Positions 15,582 through 28,377 are shown, counted from the first letter of the stretch. The stretch is 64,000 bases of DNA from Polyporus tsugae (GCA_024305745.1 JAHRBS010000001.1:1798001-1862000); one strand, 5' to 3'. Numbers and translations: made by a program. Notes: a model not told the origin generated them from the letters alone.

Positions 15582-16931
15582 TCAGTGGTGCCTCTTGGCG
15601 TGGTGGGAGACATGGCGCTTGACCATGCCACGGCGACGCTTCGACCTGCAGCGGCCCGTCGATGCGGCGGCCGAGGACGAAGCGATCGAAGTCTTCGCAG
15701 GCTCGGCAGTGGTGGTCGAGACAGAGATAGAAACGTGGGTCGACGTTGCCGAGTGAGAAGCCTCCGCGGAGGAGACGTGGGTGGCGGAAGTGTGAGTGGA
15801 TGAAGCGGCCGCGGAGGACTTGGCGGAGGAGGACGGAGCGGGGTCGCTGCCTTCGGAGCCAGAAAATGCGACGGAAGGGCCCGGAGCGGCGAAGCTCTTG
15901 AAGTTGTCGTCCCAGATGTCAGGCCATTGGACATTGTTGTAGATGCCAGGGATCGACACCAACTCCGAGCCAGAGGGAACCGTAGTACCACTGCCAGTTA
16001 CGGAGAGCTGACTGTGTGGGCAGTTAGTCACTGCAGCTTAGCGAGCAGCGACTTGTGTTACTCACGCGCAGCTGGGGTAGTACTGAGGCTGGCCGATGGA
16101 GTGAAGAGCGACACTGTGACGATATTAGCAGAGTTCCCACCAATGACCAAATTTGTAACACACATCTCGTTGCGGATCAACTACGGGAAAGCAACTCAGT
16201 TGTGGCTGATGATTGCATGTCGTCAACAAGTGAACTCACGTAGTTTCCAGGCTTGAGGCCGCTGGGGATGGTGCTGGTCCACTTGAAACCATTGTCAATG
16301 AGTTGCGTAGCAGCCCACTTGCCATTGGTGTAACCAGACGCATCGACCTTGAACCACTTGGCGTTAGACGCATCAAAGGTCTTGCAGTCGCCATTGCAGG
16401 AGGTCATGTAGGTGGAAACCGGACCCATATGATCAGAGGGCCACTATGACGAAGGTTAATACCGGGGTTGGTCATATTGCGAATGAGAGCGGAAACACTT
16501 ACAGTCAGCCAGTCGAAAACAACCTTGCTCCCGGCAGCAGCGGTGGCAACGGCACCGGCGGGAGACTCGCCGCCCTTGTTGCAAGCAAGGTCGGACGAAG
16601 ACGCGTCCAGGACTAGGTTCGAATGTCAATGTCAAGAAATGACACAAACGCCTCATGTTGATGGAATCACTTACCAGGACCGTCATCTGGAAGCTTCCTC
16701 ACGATGCGGTTGGGAACGGGTGATTCGTAACTGGGTCATGCGGCTTTTGAATGCTTATGTTGACATATCCGGAAACATTTCCGATACTTACGGGTCGGTG
16801 AATGGAAGCCATCCGGTGTAGTTCTTGCCACCGACTTCGAGAGAGTGGACGTAGCCGTGTGCGTTGACGGCAGAGGGTGCAACAAAGGCGACAGCGAGAG
16901 CCGTGAGGGAGAGGGAGAGGGAAGAGAACAT
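15582..16931 (-). CDS. AA9 lytic polysaccharide monooxygenase with basic His-rich tail
   Basis: Seven exons: 16792-16931, 16675-16730, 16612-16503 (110 bases), 16240-16443, 16164-16180, 16066-16113 and 15582-16011, coding 334 residues. The signal peptide is residues 1-24 (..PSAVNA) and the mature protein begins with His25 in HGYVHS, the N-terminal residue of the copper histidine brace. The second copper histidine is in WPSDHMGPV, and the axial Tyr lies in QPQYYPSC. These residues define AA9, copper enzymes that oxidatively cleave cellulose or hemicellulose. No CBM1 follows; instead there is a Ser/Thr/Ala linker of about 70 residues ending in a strongly basic tail, SKRRRGMVKRHVSHHAKRHH. The 17-base exon 5 is unusual. 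Expression on cellulose would be expected from the family. Confidence in the family is high. Confidence 0.95.
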
Positions 16932-17849
16932 TGTGATCGGAGATCGGGGGTAGGAAGGGGGTGTCGTAAGGACAGAAGACGGTCAGGGAATGCGACCGAC
17001 TGGTCTGGAGAAGGGACCGGGAACGGAAAGGAGGGGGAGGGGAAGAGAGAGGATGGTTGACGAGGGCGTCGTCCTGAACCAAGGCCAGTTCGCGATCGAG
17101 GCTTTTCTATACCTTGGTCGTACTTGGAAACGATCATCAACAACAACTCCTCTCTAGTTCCGGCGCCAACACTACCCGAACACCCGGAGCGCCGCGTCGG
17201 CATATCCTCTCCGTTCCGTCCTGCTTATTGTGCGCCAGCCATCTCAGCCATTGTGGCCGTTGTGCAGCTATTTCGCGCCCAAACAACCCTCCAGGCTACC
17301 CTGTCTGAGGGCAAACAGTGTAAGCTTGTAGGCACTTTACCACCCACTCTCTTCGGGCCACAGCCGTGCTTCGCTGCGCTCTTATGCCAGCGATATGCTC
17401 CACGCGGCGTCATGATACCGAACAATTCCCAATCCCTTCGGCAGCAGTCATTTCCAAAGGGACGTCCTCTTCGCCGTATCCTTGATGATTCCCTCCGTGT
17501 CAGGCGCGAAGCCGCCATATGTACTTGCGGGGTTTGTAGCGCAGCATTCAAGTTCGTGGCTTCCATCCGGATGGTGCTGTCCGGCGGCGTGGAGAGCGGC
17601 GAGCTTCGCCAGCATTGAGACATCGATCGCGCACAATTACCGGAACTCCACAGTCGGTGATGCCGATTCCCAGCACCGAACGTCGAGCTAGTATGACAGT
17701 CTGCGAATAACCTCCTCGTGCCGTCTTTGAAGTGATCTTCGACTGACATTCGTCGTAGTCCTCATGCGGCGCAAGGGACGATTAGAAGGCGAACTCAACT
17801 AGGCCGTTCAATTAAAGGAGTTGCAATCCTGTGTGGGTCAGTCCAATTC
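16932..17849. other. Intergenic upstream of AA9; possible gene relic
   Basis: Besides the AA9 promoter, a minus-strand frame at 17448-17636 reads protein-like (AKLAALHAAGQHHPDGSHEL then CATNPASTYGGF) but has no recognisable family, no clear partner exons, and stops on both sides. It may be a decayed gene fragment. I do not call a gene. Confidence 0.3.
17103..17111 (-). promoter_or_regulatory. Probable TATA box of the AA9 gene
   Basis: On the minus strand the sequence reads TATAGAAAA, about 172 bases upstream of the AA9 start codon. Position and sequence fit a core promoter; there is no expression evidence. Confidence 0.4.
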
Positions 17850-20130
17850 TCAAGGGTGCCTCGCATAGCGGCTTGCATTCCGGATTCGCTCCCCGTACAA
17901 CCAGAAAATAAGGGGTCTGCCAAATTCGTCAAGGGCAGCCAGTCTTCCCAGTTCGAAGGGGCTTGGGGAACACGTACGATGGACCGCCAATGGCAATGGC
18001 AGCGCATGCCAGTATCGTATCTCCCTTTCCATAATGCAGAGCGTTGTACATCGCGGGTGCGAACAGCGGGAACACGCACGCCGACACTGATCGGAAGAAC
18101 GTCACCGCCGCAAGAGCTGCCAGCGGGTCGAGTTGAGCTTGTGGGGCACAAGTTGGGAAGGGCGGAGCGCATACCTGATGCAGCATGAAGCGTGAATGCG
18201 TCGATTACGTACATCTGGATAGACTGGAAGTTGAGGATCATCCCAGCGCCGACGATGACGATCCCTATGTCCGGGACAATCCAATGGACGTTTGGGCGTG
18301 CGGTCCAGCCGGTGATAAGGAGTCCCAATGGGAGCAAGAACGTCCCAGGGAACATGAAGACTAATATGCGTGAGCGTCAGTTAACCGGGTTACTGAAGGT
18401 GGGAGGATGCACAGGGCTTACGCAAACGATATTCAGGTTTGCCTATACCTCTATTCTTGTTTGCGAGGCGCATATACACTACGTCCAGCAAACGTGCGCT
18501 AATTTGGGACACCCCGGATAGTCCGATACCGAGTGCGATGTAGTTGAGACCTGCAATACCAAGCGATTCACCGTAGACCCCTTGGAAGACCAATGGTATC
18601 GTGGTGAGGAAAACTGTGAAAGCACCGTGAGCCACAAAGTCATCGAATCTCAACCATCGACGACGCACGGTATAGGGTGCCGTACATGAATGCCATGTAG
18701 GAACCCAGAAGCTGGATGATTGGCTCTCGGACAAAAAGTATGAACGGACGAAAGAGGGCCTTCGTGACGAAGTTCTTCCACCTTCGAGTGTAAAACAAGT
18801 GAGTGTTTATCTGGACTGACGTATTATTCTCAGGACTTACCCTCTGCCTGCTCCGTCAAAGATGGTGCGCACTTCCGAGTATTGGTTGCCTTTCTCCGAG
18901 TCGGCAAGTTCTCTCCTGATGCGTTTCGCTTTTCTCGCGAGCAGCACAGGCGGATATGCTGGATTCATTGTCAATGAGTACATTTTCTCAACAGCGCGAA
19001 CATTTCAGACGGACTCACTTTCTTCTAAAACGTAGAGCCCAATAAGTTGTACAACCACGGCGATGATCGTCGGAGCCCAAAACTACGCAGAAGCACCTTC
19101 ATGAGCCATGTATCGACATAAAAAAAATCAACGATTGCTTAACACTCACCACCCATCTCCAGTCTCCTTTTTCCGCGATCCAAGCACCGCACATTGGACC
19201 CACTACGGGACCGAGCAACGGAGCAAGTGTGTACACAGCGACCGCTTGACCTCGTTGCTCTGGTGGCCATACATCTCCAAGCACTCCACCTGCGATCTGA
19301 GAACTCGCGCGGTGTCATTCTCCCAACGACGAACTCAAAGACAAAACTGTCTTACAGCCAACAGCCCGTTCCCTCCGAAGCCCGACAGGAAGCGAAAAGC
19401 GAGCAACTCCCGTTCGTTCTGGGCGAACGCGCACCCAAAGTTCCATGCTGTGCGATGGCAAGTCAGATAGGACATCCGTGTCATACACGCTTGGGACTGT
19501 GGTGTGGCTTACCGAGGTACCAGAAGTTGGCTAGCTGGAGGATCCGTTGACGACCGAACACTTCGCTGAGTGGCCCTAATACCAATGGTCCAGCGGCTAC
19601 AAATACTTTCTGTAAGCGAACTCGCAACGACTTTGATGTGGTCGGAAGCGCACCGTAACCACCGAGGAACATTGAAGTTTGCAGTGCAACGATTGTGGAG
19701 TCGGTCACGCCGAACTGCGCCGCGATGCGTTCGCTTGCGGGGGCCATCATCGAGGACGAGACAGGACTCATGAACACGTAGGCGGAGACCATGGTGGTCA
19801 CAACCCATTTCTTGCCGAATCCCCAGCTGTTGGTACAAACCGTACGTGAGCATCGACTGAGGCGGGGAAGGGACATTCAACGTACTTTCTGGGGTTCTCC
19901 GTGTCATCAGGCCCATCCCAGTCGACAATATACGTCGACCCGCCTGCGAGGTTAGGATTGGCTGCTGAGTCACCACCTGTCTCCGAATCTTCTTTGGAGT
20001 CGACCCCCTTGTCCACAACTTGAAGCGCACTGGGTTTGCTGTTCTCATGGATAGAAGCCGTGGATGGTCTGGTGGAGGCCCCCGGTATTTCCGGCTGTAC
20101 CATGCCGGCTGGTGATATTCTTGAGGTCAT
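17850..20130 (-). CDS. MFS transporter, DHA1-like drug:H+ antiporter type
   Basis: Twelve exons: 19886-20130, 19654-19826, 19513-19596, 19356-19447, 19150-19296, 19019-19082, 18841-18958, 18669-18781, 18422-18613, 18175-18360, 17978-18137 and 17850-17916. Together they code 546 residues. A polar N-terminal tail of about 80 residues precedes twelve predicted membrane segments. MFS landmarks include WDGPDDTENPRNW before segment 1, GPLSEVFGRQR in the loop after segment 2, LAPLLGPVVGPMCGAWI (motif C-like, GPVVGP) in segment 5, and a central cytosolic loop with RRELADSEKG. The pattern fits fungal DHA1 polyamine/multidrug exporters of the plasma membrane. The intron at 18138-18174 is only 37 bases. 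The substrate cannot be told from sequence; a neighbouring biosynthetic gene is lacking. Confidence 0.93.
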
Positions 20131-21240
20131 GCCAGGAGAGAACGTCTTGACGTGTATCCGCCGCACGAAGTCTTATAAGTCACCAGGCTCACCGCGCGGA
20201 AGCCTGCGTCAGTGGACATCCTCGGCGGAGCTAAAAGTGTCCTCGCACGGCGTGTCCGAATTCTCCGAATGATAGCGGCAGAGATCGGAATTTGAATCGT
20301 GCAAGTATTCTGGCTTGTGGCCATATCCAACCTTGTGACTGCCGGTGACTGAGCGCCGCTGAGTGCGACGTTCACGCCGTCTTCGACGTATCCTAGTGGT
20401 CTTCTATACACCTGCGCGTTGGTCAATAATTCTTTGTGGCTGCAAGTGTGACTCTGAGGACGCACGCTCGACGTCTCACATGCAGGGCCACCGATTGAGA
20501 GGATATGGCCGGGAGTCCGAGTAAGTCCGATTCCGGCCGTGAACTCCTAGCCACGTTGAATGGTCATTCGAAGCGCGTATCAGCCACAGCATGACTTGCC
20601 TTCTCCAGGATTCCAGAATGACGTGAAGAAGCTTGTAGATAACGAGCGGGAGCCTTAGCCTGGCACATGGGACCTAGAGGCAAAGCTCTTACTAGTAATG
20701 CATACCTGAATCGCGCTAACGTTGTAATCGTCGCCAGGTCATTGCAGAGATGCCGGAGAACATGATGCCAGACTGCCGCCCCTTCTCGAATTGCGCATCA
20801 AAATTTCAATGATACCCATCGCACGAAAGGCGACAGAAGAGGGGCTTGCGATACAGAGATATCAGCGACTATATATTGCAGGAGAGATTATTGGGAAACA
20901 TACTCTATGGGTCTCGACAACTATTGAGCTTCAGGATACACCCTGGCAGTCCGTATCGTTATGGTACGGTGGTCTAGTCCTGTTGCACATCAATACACAT
21001 GAACAAATCAGGATACAGGCTGGTGGTACAATGCAGTGGCGACGAGTAGTGGGGAAGGAAGTGGAATGAGTGTGGAACGATTGCTATTAAGTTAGGACAG
21101 GTGGCACAGCAACAACACAGCGGCGGCACCGAGCAACAAGACGTCAAAACTAGAAACACAGGAACCGGACAACGGTCAAGTGATCGATCGATCGACGCTG
21201 TCGTCGGCAAGGGATAGGCACGAAACACAGCGGTCGCCGG
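20131..21240. other. Intergenic between MFS gene and membrane-protein gene
   Basis: This holds the MFS promoter and the 3' end of the next minus-strand gene. Several short frames are present but none is convincing. Confidence 0.4.
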
Positions 21241-22716
21241 TCACCAGGAGGTCCACCCCGACGGTGGTGGTGGGGCCCGGGGTCGTTTCGACGACCGTTT
21301 GGGAACCACAGGCGATGCGCCCCCCTGTGCCACCGCGGGCGCCGTGGATGGGCGTACGGTGGGCGAGACAAGGGGCGCGCCGCCGCGCGTCACGTCAACC
21401 CAGCCCTCATTAGGCCGCCTTTGGACATTGAGTGGAGCGACGGTGCTCGTTGGGACAGGCGGGGCGCGCGCGTTCTCGTGTAGAGAGAAGAGCGTGGAAA
21501 TCGAGGAGATGGAATTAGGCCTCTTAGAGAGTGTGGGGGAAGGGGCGGTGTCGTTCGCAGCATCCTTAGCTGTCCCCTTGGTCAGCCATCGAATCTGCGG
21601 AGGCGTGGAGGGATTGGAGTTTGCGCCCGCACGGACTAAAGACGGCGTTGAGGCGTTGGGAAGAGCAATTGGGGAGAACGCGTTGGGTGATGACCGACTA
21701 GCATTTCGTGTGGGCTTTTCGACGATAGCCTCGGAGCATTCGGAGGTAGTAGATGTCCTAGGAGATGGAAAGGGGATTTCGAATTCCATCGCGGTGGTAT
21801 CGGTCAAGATAGCAGCTGCAGGCGGCTTCGGCATGTTAGTGACCCACGGGGGCGCACTCGCGGGAATGGGCTCCAGCGTGAAGGTCGATCGTGTGCGAGA
21901 GAGGTGTTCGTGAAGGTCCAGCGGCGCGGATGCCGCAGAATAGACACTGGCGGTCTCCGCACTGATCGAGTACGGCCGCCTCTGAACCCCACGCGCGGGA
22001 ATGCCCAGGTGTGCGCTCCGGCGTGTTGCGTGACGATGTTTCGTCTTCGGATAGTACGACATTCCGTCGAGGTTCTTCATGTCCTGTGGGCGGAGGATGA
22101 AGTGTTTCAACTCGGCGCTATCCGTGGAGCCCCGCGGTGACCCAGGTGAGAGTCGAGTAGGGGATGATCGGGATGGAGTGGGAGGCTGGATGGCGGGCTG
22201 CTGCAGGGAGCGAACCAAGTAGTATGAGATCCCACCGGTAGGAGCGCTGTGCCCATCGCCCATTGTTTTGAGCGGCGCGGCGGCGCGGCTCGCCTTTGCT
22301 GAACTTGCGAAGGCGGCACTAGTTTCGTACTTCTCGCAGTCGGTCGGGGCCGAGATACGAGCCTTGCGCGATTTGGCCTCTTTCAACTTCTTGCGCTGCC
22401 TGAAGACGCACCATGATAGCGCGATGACGAGGATGAAGCCGACTGCGACCACGACAATCCCTGCGATGAGCGGTGGTCCGAGAATCATGTCTCGCTTCGC
22501 GAACGCCTGTGTTTAGGAAGGTTCTGAATGCATTGCTCAAGGAGTAACACAGGGTTGACTCACATGCGTACTGCTGCCCGAGGACGACATGCTGCTACCA
22601 GCGCGATGGGAGAGTGTGTCGCTGGTCTTCACCGCGGGGCCTGAGGACGAGGGTTCGCTCGGAGGGGGAATGGGACAACCGGGACGGGACGCGGGCACTT
22701 GGAGCATGGCCTTCAT
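21241..22716 (-). CDS. Single-pass membrane protein with long cytosolic Ser/Pro-rich tail
   Basis: Two exons, 22564-22716 and 21241-22506, code 472 residues. The N-terminal about 60 residues are Ser/Pro-rich and lack a classical signal peptide. One strong hydrophobic segment follows (about residues 64-86, LIAGIVVVAVGFILVIALSW), then a basic stop-transfer patch (RQRKKLKEAKSRK). The rest, about 380 residues, is low-complexity Ser/Thr/Pro-rich and ends in PPPPSGWTSW. This layout (short Ser-rich outside, one membrane span, long disordered inside) is common in fungal plasma-membrane proteins of unknown role. A second in-frame ATG lies at 22707. An upstream signal-peptide exon could have been missed. 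No enzymatic domain is seen. Confidence 0.75.
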
Positions 22717-23696
22717 ATACCTGGATACATATCAGCATACATAAGTAGTATTCACACCGAGGAGCGGAAATGTGGCGCATGATTTTCCTCCGAAGCCCTA
22801 GTACGCCACATGGGTCGCGAAGGTACGTGACAATGGCATGATCGTTGACGGGACTGAGATTCGGTCGCCCACATCGACCCACGACTTCAGTACGACTTCG
22901 CGCAGAGGCGGTTGCGCGGCTACATAGATCATCGAATAGATGGGCGTGCTCGGCCCTGTGGCCTGAATCCTGATGATACTTCAATGGCCGATCATGCAAC
23001 AAGGTACCGCCTACCTGCAGTGCACGTGCTCCAACGCAGATAACGGGGGATTTGTAGCAACGTTAACAGAGATGCCCGCAGGGCCAACGACAGAATTATA
23101 AGCACAAGACAGAATAGCACAGACTCACACTTACACACTGAACATTGGGTCAATGGAGTTTACACAAGACACGGGCATGTGAAGCAGGACGGAGATGACG
23201 CCTCGCCGGCCGCCCTCTGACAATTCGGACCTGTTCAGATACCCTGTGCATCTTGCATGCCTATTTTCAAAATTTGAATGCTCGTTGACGAGAATGAGCG
23301 CACGATCGCGCGGGAGACAAGCAAAGTGGCACCGACTGGAACGAGCGCTGAGACGTGTCGCTGTTGAGCGTCTAATAGTGGCCGCGGTAGATGCCGAGAG
23401 CGTTTCACATGCCTGCCAAATTGGGCATCAGCACTGGTCGATGTCCTCGAAGATTTCGTTTTGCAACTTGGTCTTCAGCACCGTCCTCCCTGCCCGCCTG
23501 CACCCTGCAGCGAGCAGCTCTTTCTAGACTGCAGGCATCTTCCCCCCGAGCCCTCCTTCTACTCGTCCCCACTTAGACTCAGCTGCTGCCGCAACATACC
23601 ACGACAAACGCATTCTACAAGCCTCGACTAATCCTCAACGTCTCGCATAGATTTCTTGCTTTGGGTCCTCCAATTGTATCACTTGTATTCGCAATC
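22717..23696. other. Divergent promoter region of membrane-protein gene and eEF3
   Basis: The two flanking genes are transcribed away from this 980-base stretch. The part just before eEF3 (about 23,480-23,696) is C/T-rich, as in leaders of highly expressed fungal genes. No gene is supported. Confidence 0.45.
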
Positions 23697-26600
23697 ATGT
23701 CCCCTGTCGCAATGCCTGTAGCCTCGGTTTCCCACTTCGCACCCTTACTAGATGCTCTTCGCACCGCGCCAACTGGCCCAGGTGAGTTCTCCTGCACACC
23801 CGGTCACATTACGGCTGCATAAACGTTCTTTCGATAGATGCAAAGGCTGCTGCCGACCGCCTTGCCCGCGAGATATCCAACGTTGGTCTTAACTCTCTCA
23901 AGTGGGTATTTTTTTCTCTTATCATAGCTGCAGAGGCGTTCCAAGTGCCGGACAAGCATGGAGAAATATCCATTTGGGATGACAATACGGGAGTCTAAGA
24001 TGACACTTAGAGGAGGAGCCGCATGTTCATTGATCTAGTCATCCGATCTTCCTATGGAGGACGTGATAGGTCGGCGTGCGCACCAGGCAGGGGTTCATGC
24101 ATGGAGGGCCCTACGCATCGGACATCTGGTGCATGATCATCCTCTACTTCATCGTTCCTCCGCCATCGTATCCGTCCACAGATGCAAAACTGACCTATAC
24201 TACCTCTTAGCGATGCCAACATCCTCACCGCACTTCACGGCTACGCAACGAACAAAAAGTCGGGTTACGAACGCGAGTCCGCGGCCATCGCCTTCCAATC
24301 TTTGACGACTATCCTCGGTGCATCCGCTGCACCGCTTCTCCTTCCTTCTTTACCAACCCTGTTCGATCTCTACATGGACAAAGGTGATGTTGTCCGCATC
24401 GCGGCCACTGCGGCAACGAAGAGCATTCTCAAGCTATTCCCACCCGAGTCTACTCGTATCATCTTTAGAACGCTGGAGGATATCGCGGAAACGGCCAAAT
24501 GGCGTTCGAAGGTCGGGGTCCTCGATGCCATGAAGTCGTTCGTCAACGTTGCCAAAGAACATGTAGCAAAGGAGCTAGGTACTACGATACCCAAGGTGGA
24601 AGCCGCTATGCATGATACCAAGGCCGAGGTATGTCAACTGTCTTAGGCTCGTTAAGTGTTCCCGGAGGCCTGACCGACTCTAGGTGTCTACTGCCGCCAT
24701 TAAATGTGCCACCACTCTCTGCTCCACCCTAGCCAATCCCGATCTTACCCCTCATATTCCTACACTCGTGAAGTGTATGTCAAACCCCGATACCGTACCA
24801 CAGTGCATCAAGTCCCTCTCGAACACCACGTTCGTGGCCGAGGTCACTGCACCCGCTCTTGCCGTCCTTGTCCCACTATTGATTCGTGCCCTGAATGACC
24901 GTTCTATGGAAGTCCAACGCCGCACTGTCGTCGTAATCGATAACCTAGTCAAGCTCGTTCGCGACCCTAATGTAGCAGCCACCTATCTGAGCCCTCTTGT
25001 CGAGGGTGTTGAGAAGATCGCTAAAGGTGCCGCATTCCCTGAGGTACGTCTGAGTCGTTTTGTGCTTCTTCAGTCTTCCTGCAGCAGTGCTGACGTCAAT
25101 CGGTAGGTTCGTGCATTTGGCGAAACCGCCCTCTCGACTCTCCAGAAGTCCGGGGCCTCAAAGGATGGCCCTCCCCCTGCCCACCGTGACGTACAGGCGG
25201 AAACCACCGAAGTCCTTTCGACCCTTCTCACTCTCCTCCCCGAGGAGCTTGCCGTAATCTCCGGGAATGCTCCTAACGGGCCCCGTACTCCCTGTCACCC
25301 TCTACTCCAGCAGGTTCTCGAGTTCTGCGCGGGCATCCTCGCAGACCTCGTACACGCGCGCAGCTTCTCCAATGCCCAAGTCTGGCACCGCTCTCTCGGG
25401 ACCTACGTCGAGCCCTGGTTTCCCGCAGGTACCACGGACGCGGTCAAGTTCACCGAGCGGGTTCGCGCGCACTTCCTCGCCATCGATCAGGAGAAGCACG
25501 GTGGCGTCTCGAGTGTCTCTTCAGAGGAAGGCGAGCTGCTCTGTGATACGCTCTTCTCGCTCGCATACGGTGCCCTGCTGCTCCTTTCGCACACGCACTT
25601 GCGCCTCTTCCGTGGTCGCCGGTATGGCATCCTGGGCACGAACGGATCTGGCAAGTCGACGCTCATGCGCCAGCTGCGCGACGGCAAGGTGGAGAACTTC
25701 CCACCGCAGGACCAGTTGCGGTGCGTGATGGTGGAGCACTCGCTCCAGGGCGAAGATACGTCGCATTCGGTGCTCGACTTCGTTGCATCTGGTAAGCGAA
25801 ATCTGTGATTTATGGGGAAAGGAAGCTGAGACGTAACGTATCTCTGTGATAGACAAGGCACTTGCACACATTTCGCGCAAGAAAATCCGGGATCAGCTTC
25901 TCGAAGTAGGCTTTGATGATGCCCGCCAGGCGGAGGTTGTGGGCGGTCTGTCGGGAGGATGGAAGATGAAGCTCGAACTTGCACGTGCGATGCTGTACAA
26001 TGCCGATCTTCTGCTGCTCGATGAGGTAAGGTTCTAAAAGTTCCGTACAATCGGGAGCTCCTTTACTAAATGCGGTGGCTACTAACAGCCCACTAACCAT
26101 GTAAGCCGCATCCACTAATCTGGTCTGTGATGGTACGCTAACGCATGTAATGTAGCTGGACCGTGCATCCGTCAAGTGGCTTGAGAAATGGCTTATGGGG
26201 AAGAAGAACGTTACGTGTCTCATTATCAGTCACGACTCTGGGTATGTCAGCCGATTTACAGTTGTGGGGAACAGGAGTGATTGACCGCCGAACAGGTTCT
26301 TGGACACCGTCACGACGGATATCATCCACTATGAAAGCAAGAAGGTGAGCGCCGGCGTTTGCACAGGCCGTGAGTCAACGAAGCTGACGGCTTACTTAGC
26401 TCGTCTACTATCCTGGTAACCTGTCTGCCTTCGTGGAGAAACACCCTGAGGCCAAGTCGTACTATACGCTCGCTGCGACGTCTGTCAAGTTCGCGTTCCC
26501 TCCCCCCGGCTCTTTGATGGGCGTTCGCAGCAACACTCGTGCGATTCTGAAGATGACGAATTGCACATTCACGTATCCTGGTCGTCCGAAGCCCAGTCTT

Positions 26601-28377
26601 CACAATGTTAGCTGCGCATTGACTTTGTCAAGGTGAGGAGCCTTTGCGTTACTTACGTATCACTGCGCCGCGGCGGCTCTAACGAGGGAGCCTCCGATGT
26701 AGTCGGGTTGGTATTATTGGCCCCAACGGTGCTGGGAAGTCCACACTTGTAAAACTCCTGACTGTATGTCGCTTGTTTATTTTTGCTGTGCTCCTCGCTG
26801 ACCGTAACTCCGACTCCGCAGGGAGAGACAGAGCCACAAGAAGGCTCTGTTTACAAGCACCCGTCGTTGCGTATCGGATACGTCTCTCAGCACGCCACAC
26901 ACCACATCGGTGAGTGATCCGACACCGACCCCCGCAGAACCCAATGTCTCATGCACTGGTCAATATAGAACAACATCTGGAGAAGTCCCCCATCCAATAC
27001 ATTCAATGGCGTTTCCAAGACGGACACGATCGTAAGTCTCATTTAAAATTTGCTGTGTACAAGATGCAGGATGTATGATTATTCTTGTGAATGAACAGGT
27101 GAGATCTTGGAGAAGGCCACTCGTGTTATCACGGACGAGGAGAAGGCATTGCTTGAGACGGACTTCGTTGGGAAAAATGGTCAGAGGCGCAAGTTAGAGG
27201 TACTATTCAATACAATTATCGAGTGACCGTTGCCATGGTTGGCTGACAGCTAGCTGAACCCTACCGTGTAGTTGATCATGGGCCGCCAGAAGCTCAAGAA
27301 GTCATTCCAGTACGAGATCAAATGGAGAGGTAAGGGTCTTCAAACTCAGCGATCATCTTTGCTATTCTCTTCTAGTGCTGATATTCTTCAGGCTTCGATC
27401 ACAAGTTCAATACGTGGATCCCACGAGATGATCTCCTTCAGAAGGGCTTCGGAAAGCTGGTCCAGCGATTTGATGACCTGGAAGCTTCCCGCGAGGGTGC
27501 GGGTCAACGTGACACCTCCCTCCACGTCGTTCGCAAGCATCTCGAAGACATAGGATTGGATGGCGACATTGCACAATACAATGAGATTTCTGGGTTGTCC
27601 GGTGGTCGGTATCTCGGTGATCTTTGCAGATTCGGCAGGAGCTAATCGTCTTTTGTCTTGTGTTCCAGGCCAAAAGATTAAACTTGTCATCGCCGCTTGT
27701 CTGTGGAACAACCCTCAGGTACGTTGCGGATGCATCGAGATCGTATTGTACCGCTCGAGGATACTAAATGTGTCTTCATCACTTGGTCATGCAGATTTGC
27801 GTCCTCGATGAGCCTAGTAACTTCCTTGACCGTGAAGCACTCGGAGGCTTGGCTGTTGCCATCCGGGATTGGGCTGGCGCAGTCGTGCGTGATTTCGTAT
27901 CTACGTTGACTCCTCCGTTGCTCACCCTGATCCTTTGCAGGTGATCATCTCCCACAACGAAGAGTTCGTCACTGCCCTATGTAAGTACATTACGGGAGTG
28001 GGTGCCACCCAGCAACATCTGACCCCACCTATTACTCAGGCCCCGAGATCTGGAACATCGAGGACGGGCGGATGACGCACAAGGGCAAGATCGCAGTCGT
28101 CGAGGACGCATTCGCCTTCAAGTCGCCAAAGGGGAGTGGCAGCAATACCCCTGCAGCAATGTCCCGCACGCAGACGCCTGCCGCATCAGTCGCCGCCACA
28201 CCCGCGGGCAGCGGTGCGGAGGACAACAAGGCGCAGGGCACGTCGACGCCCCCGATCAGGAAAAAGAAGAAGGTCACGCGCAACCAGATGAAGGCCCAGG
28301 AGGAGCGGCGGAGGATCAGGAAGCTCAACTGGCTTGCGTACGGCGGTCCCAAGCCGGAGGACACGGACAGCGACTAG
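23697..28377 (+). CDS. TEF3: Translation elongation factor 3 (eEF3), ABC-F-type ATPase
   Basis: Twenty exons: 23697-23781, 23838-23901, 24211-24628, 24684-25043, 25107-25791, 25853-26025, 26089-26100, 26156-26241, 26296-26344, 26400-26632, 26703-26763, 26822-26909, 26969-27031, 27099-27199, 27272-27329, 27392-27604, 27669-27718, 27795-27884, 27941-27980 and 28040-28377. They close to 1088 residues, near the usual length of about 1050. HEAT repeats fill the N-terminus; ABC domain 1 has Walker A GTNGSGKST (486-494), LSGGW and LLDEPTNHLD; ABC domain 2 has GPNGAGKST (728-736), LSGGQ and LDEPSNFLD, with the chromodomain insert (FQYEIKWRGFDHKFNTWIP) between. The C-terminal tail is Lys-rich (RKKKKVTRNQ). 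eEF3 helps release deacylated tRNA from the ribosomal E site. Exon 7 is 12 bases and encodes exactly PTNH. Intron 2 is unusually long (309 bases). Confidence 0.97.

Noticed and set aside
15389..15991. 200-codon minus-strand frame
   Set aside because: It is the out-of-frame shadow of the last exon of the AA9 gene.
17448..17636. Protein-like minus-strand frame downstream of the MFS gene
   Set aside because: It is short, flanked by stops, has no partner exons and no family. It is kept only as a possible relic in the interval entry.
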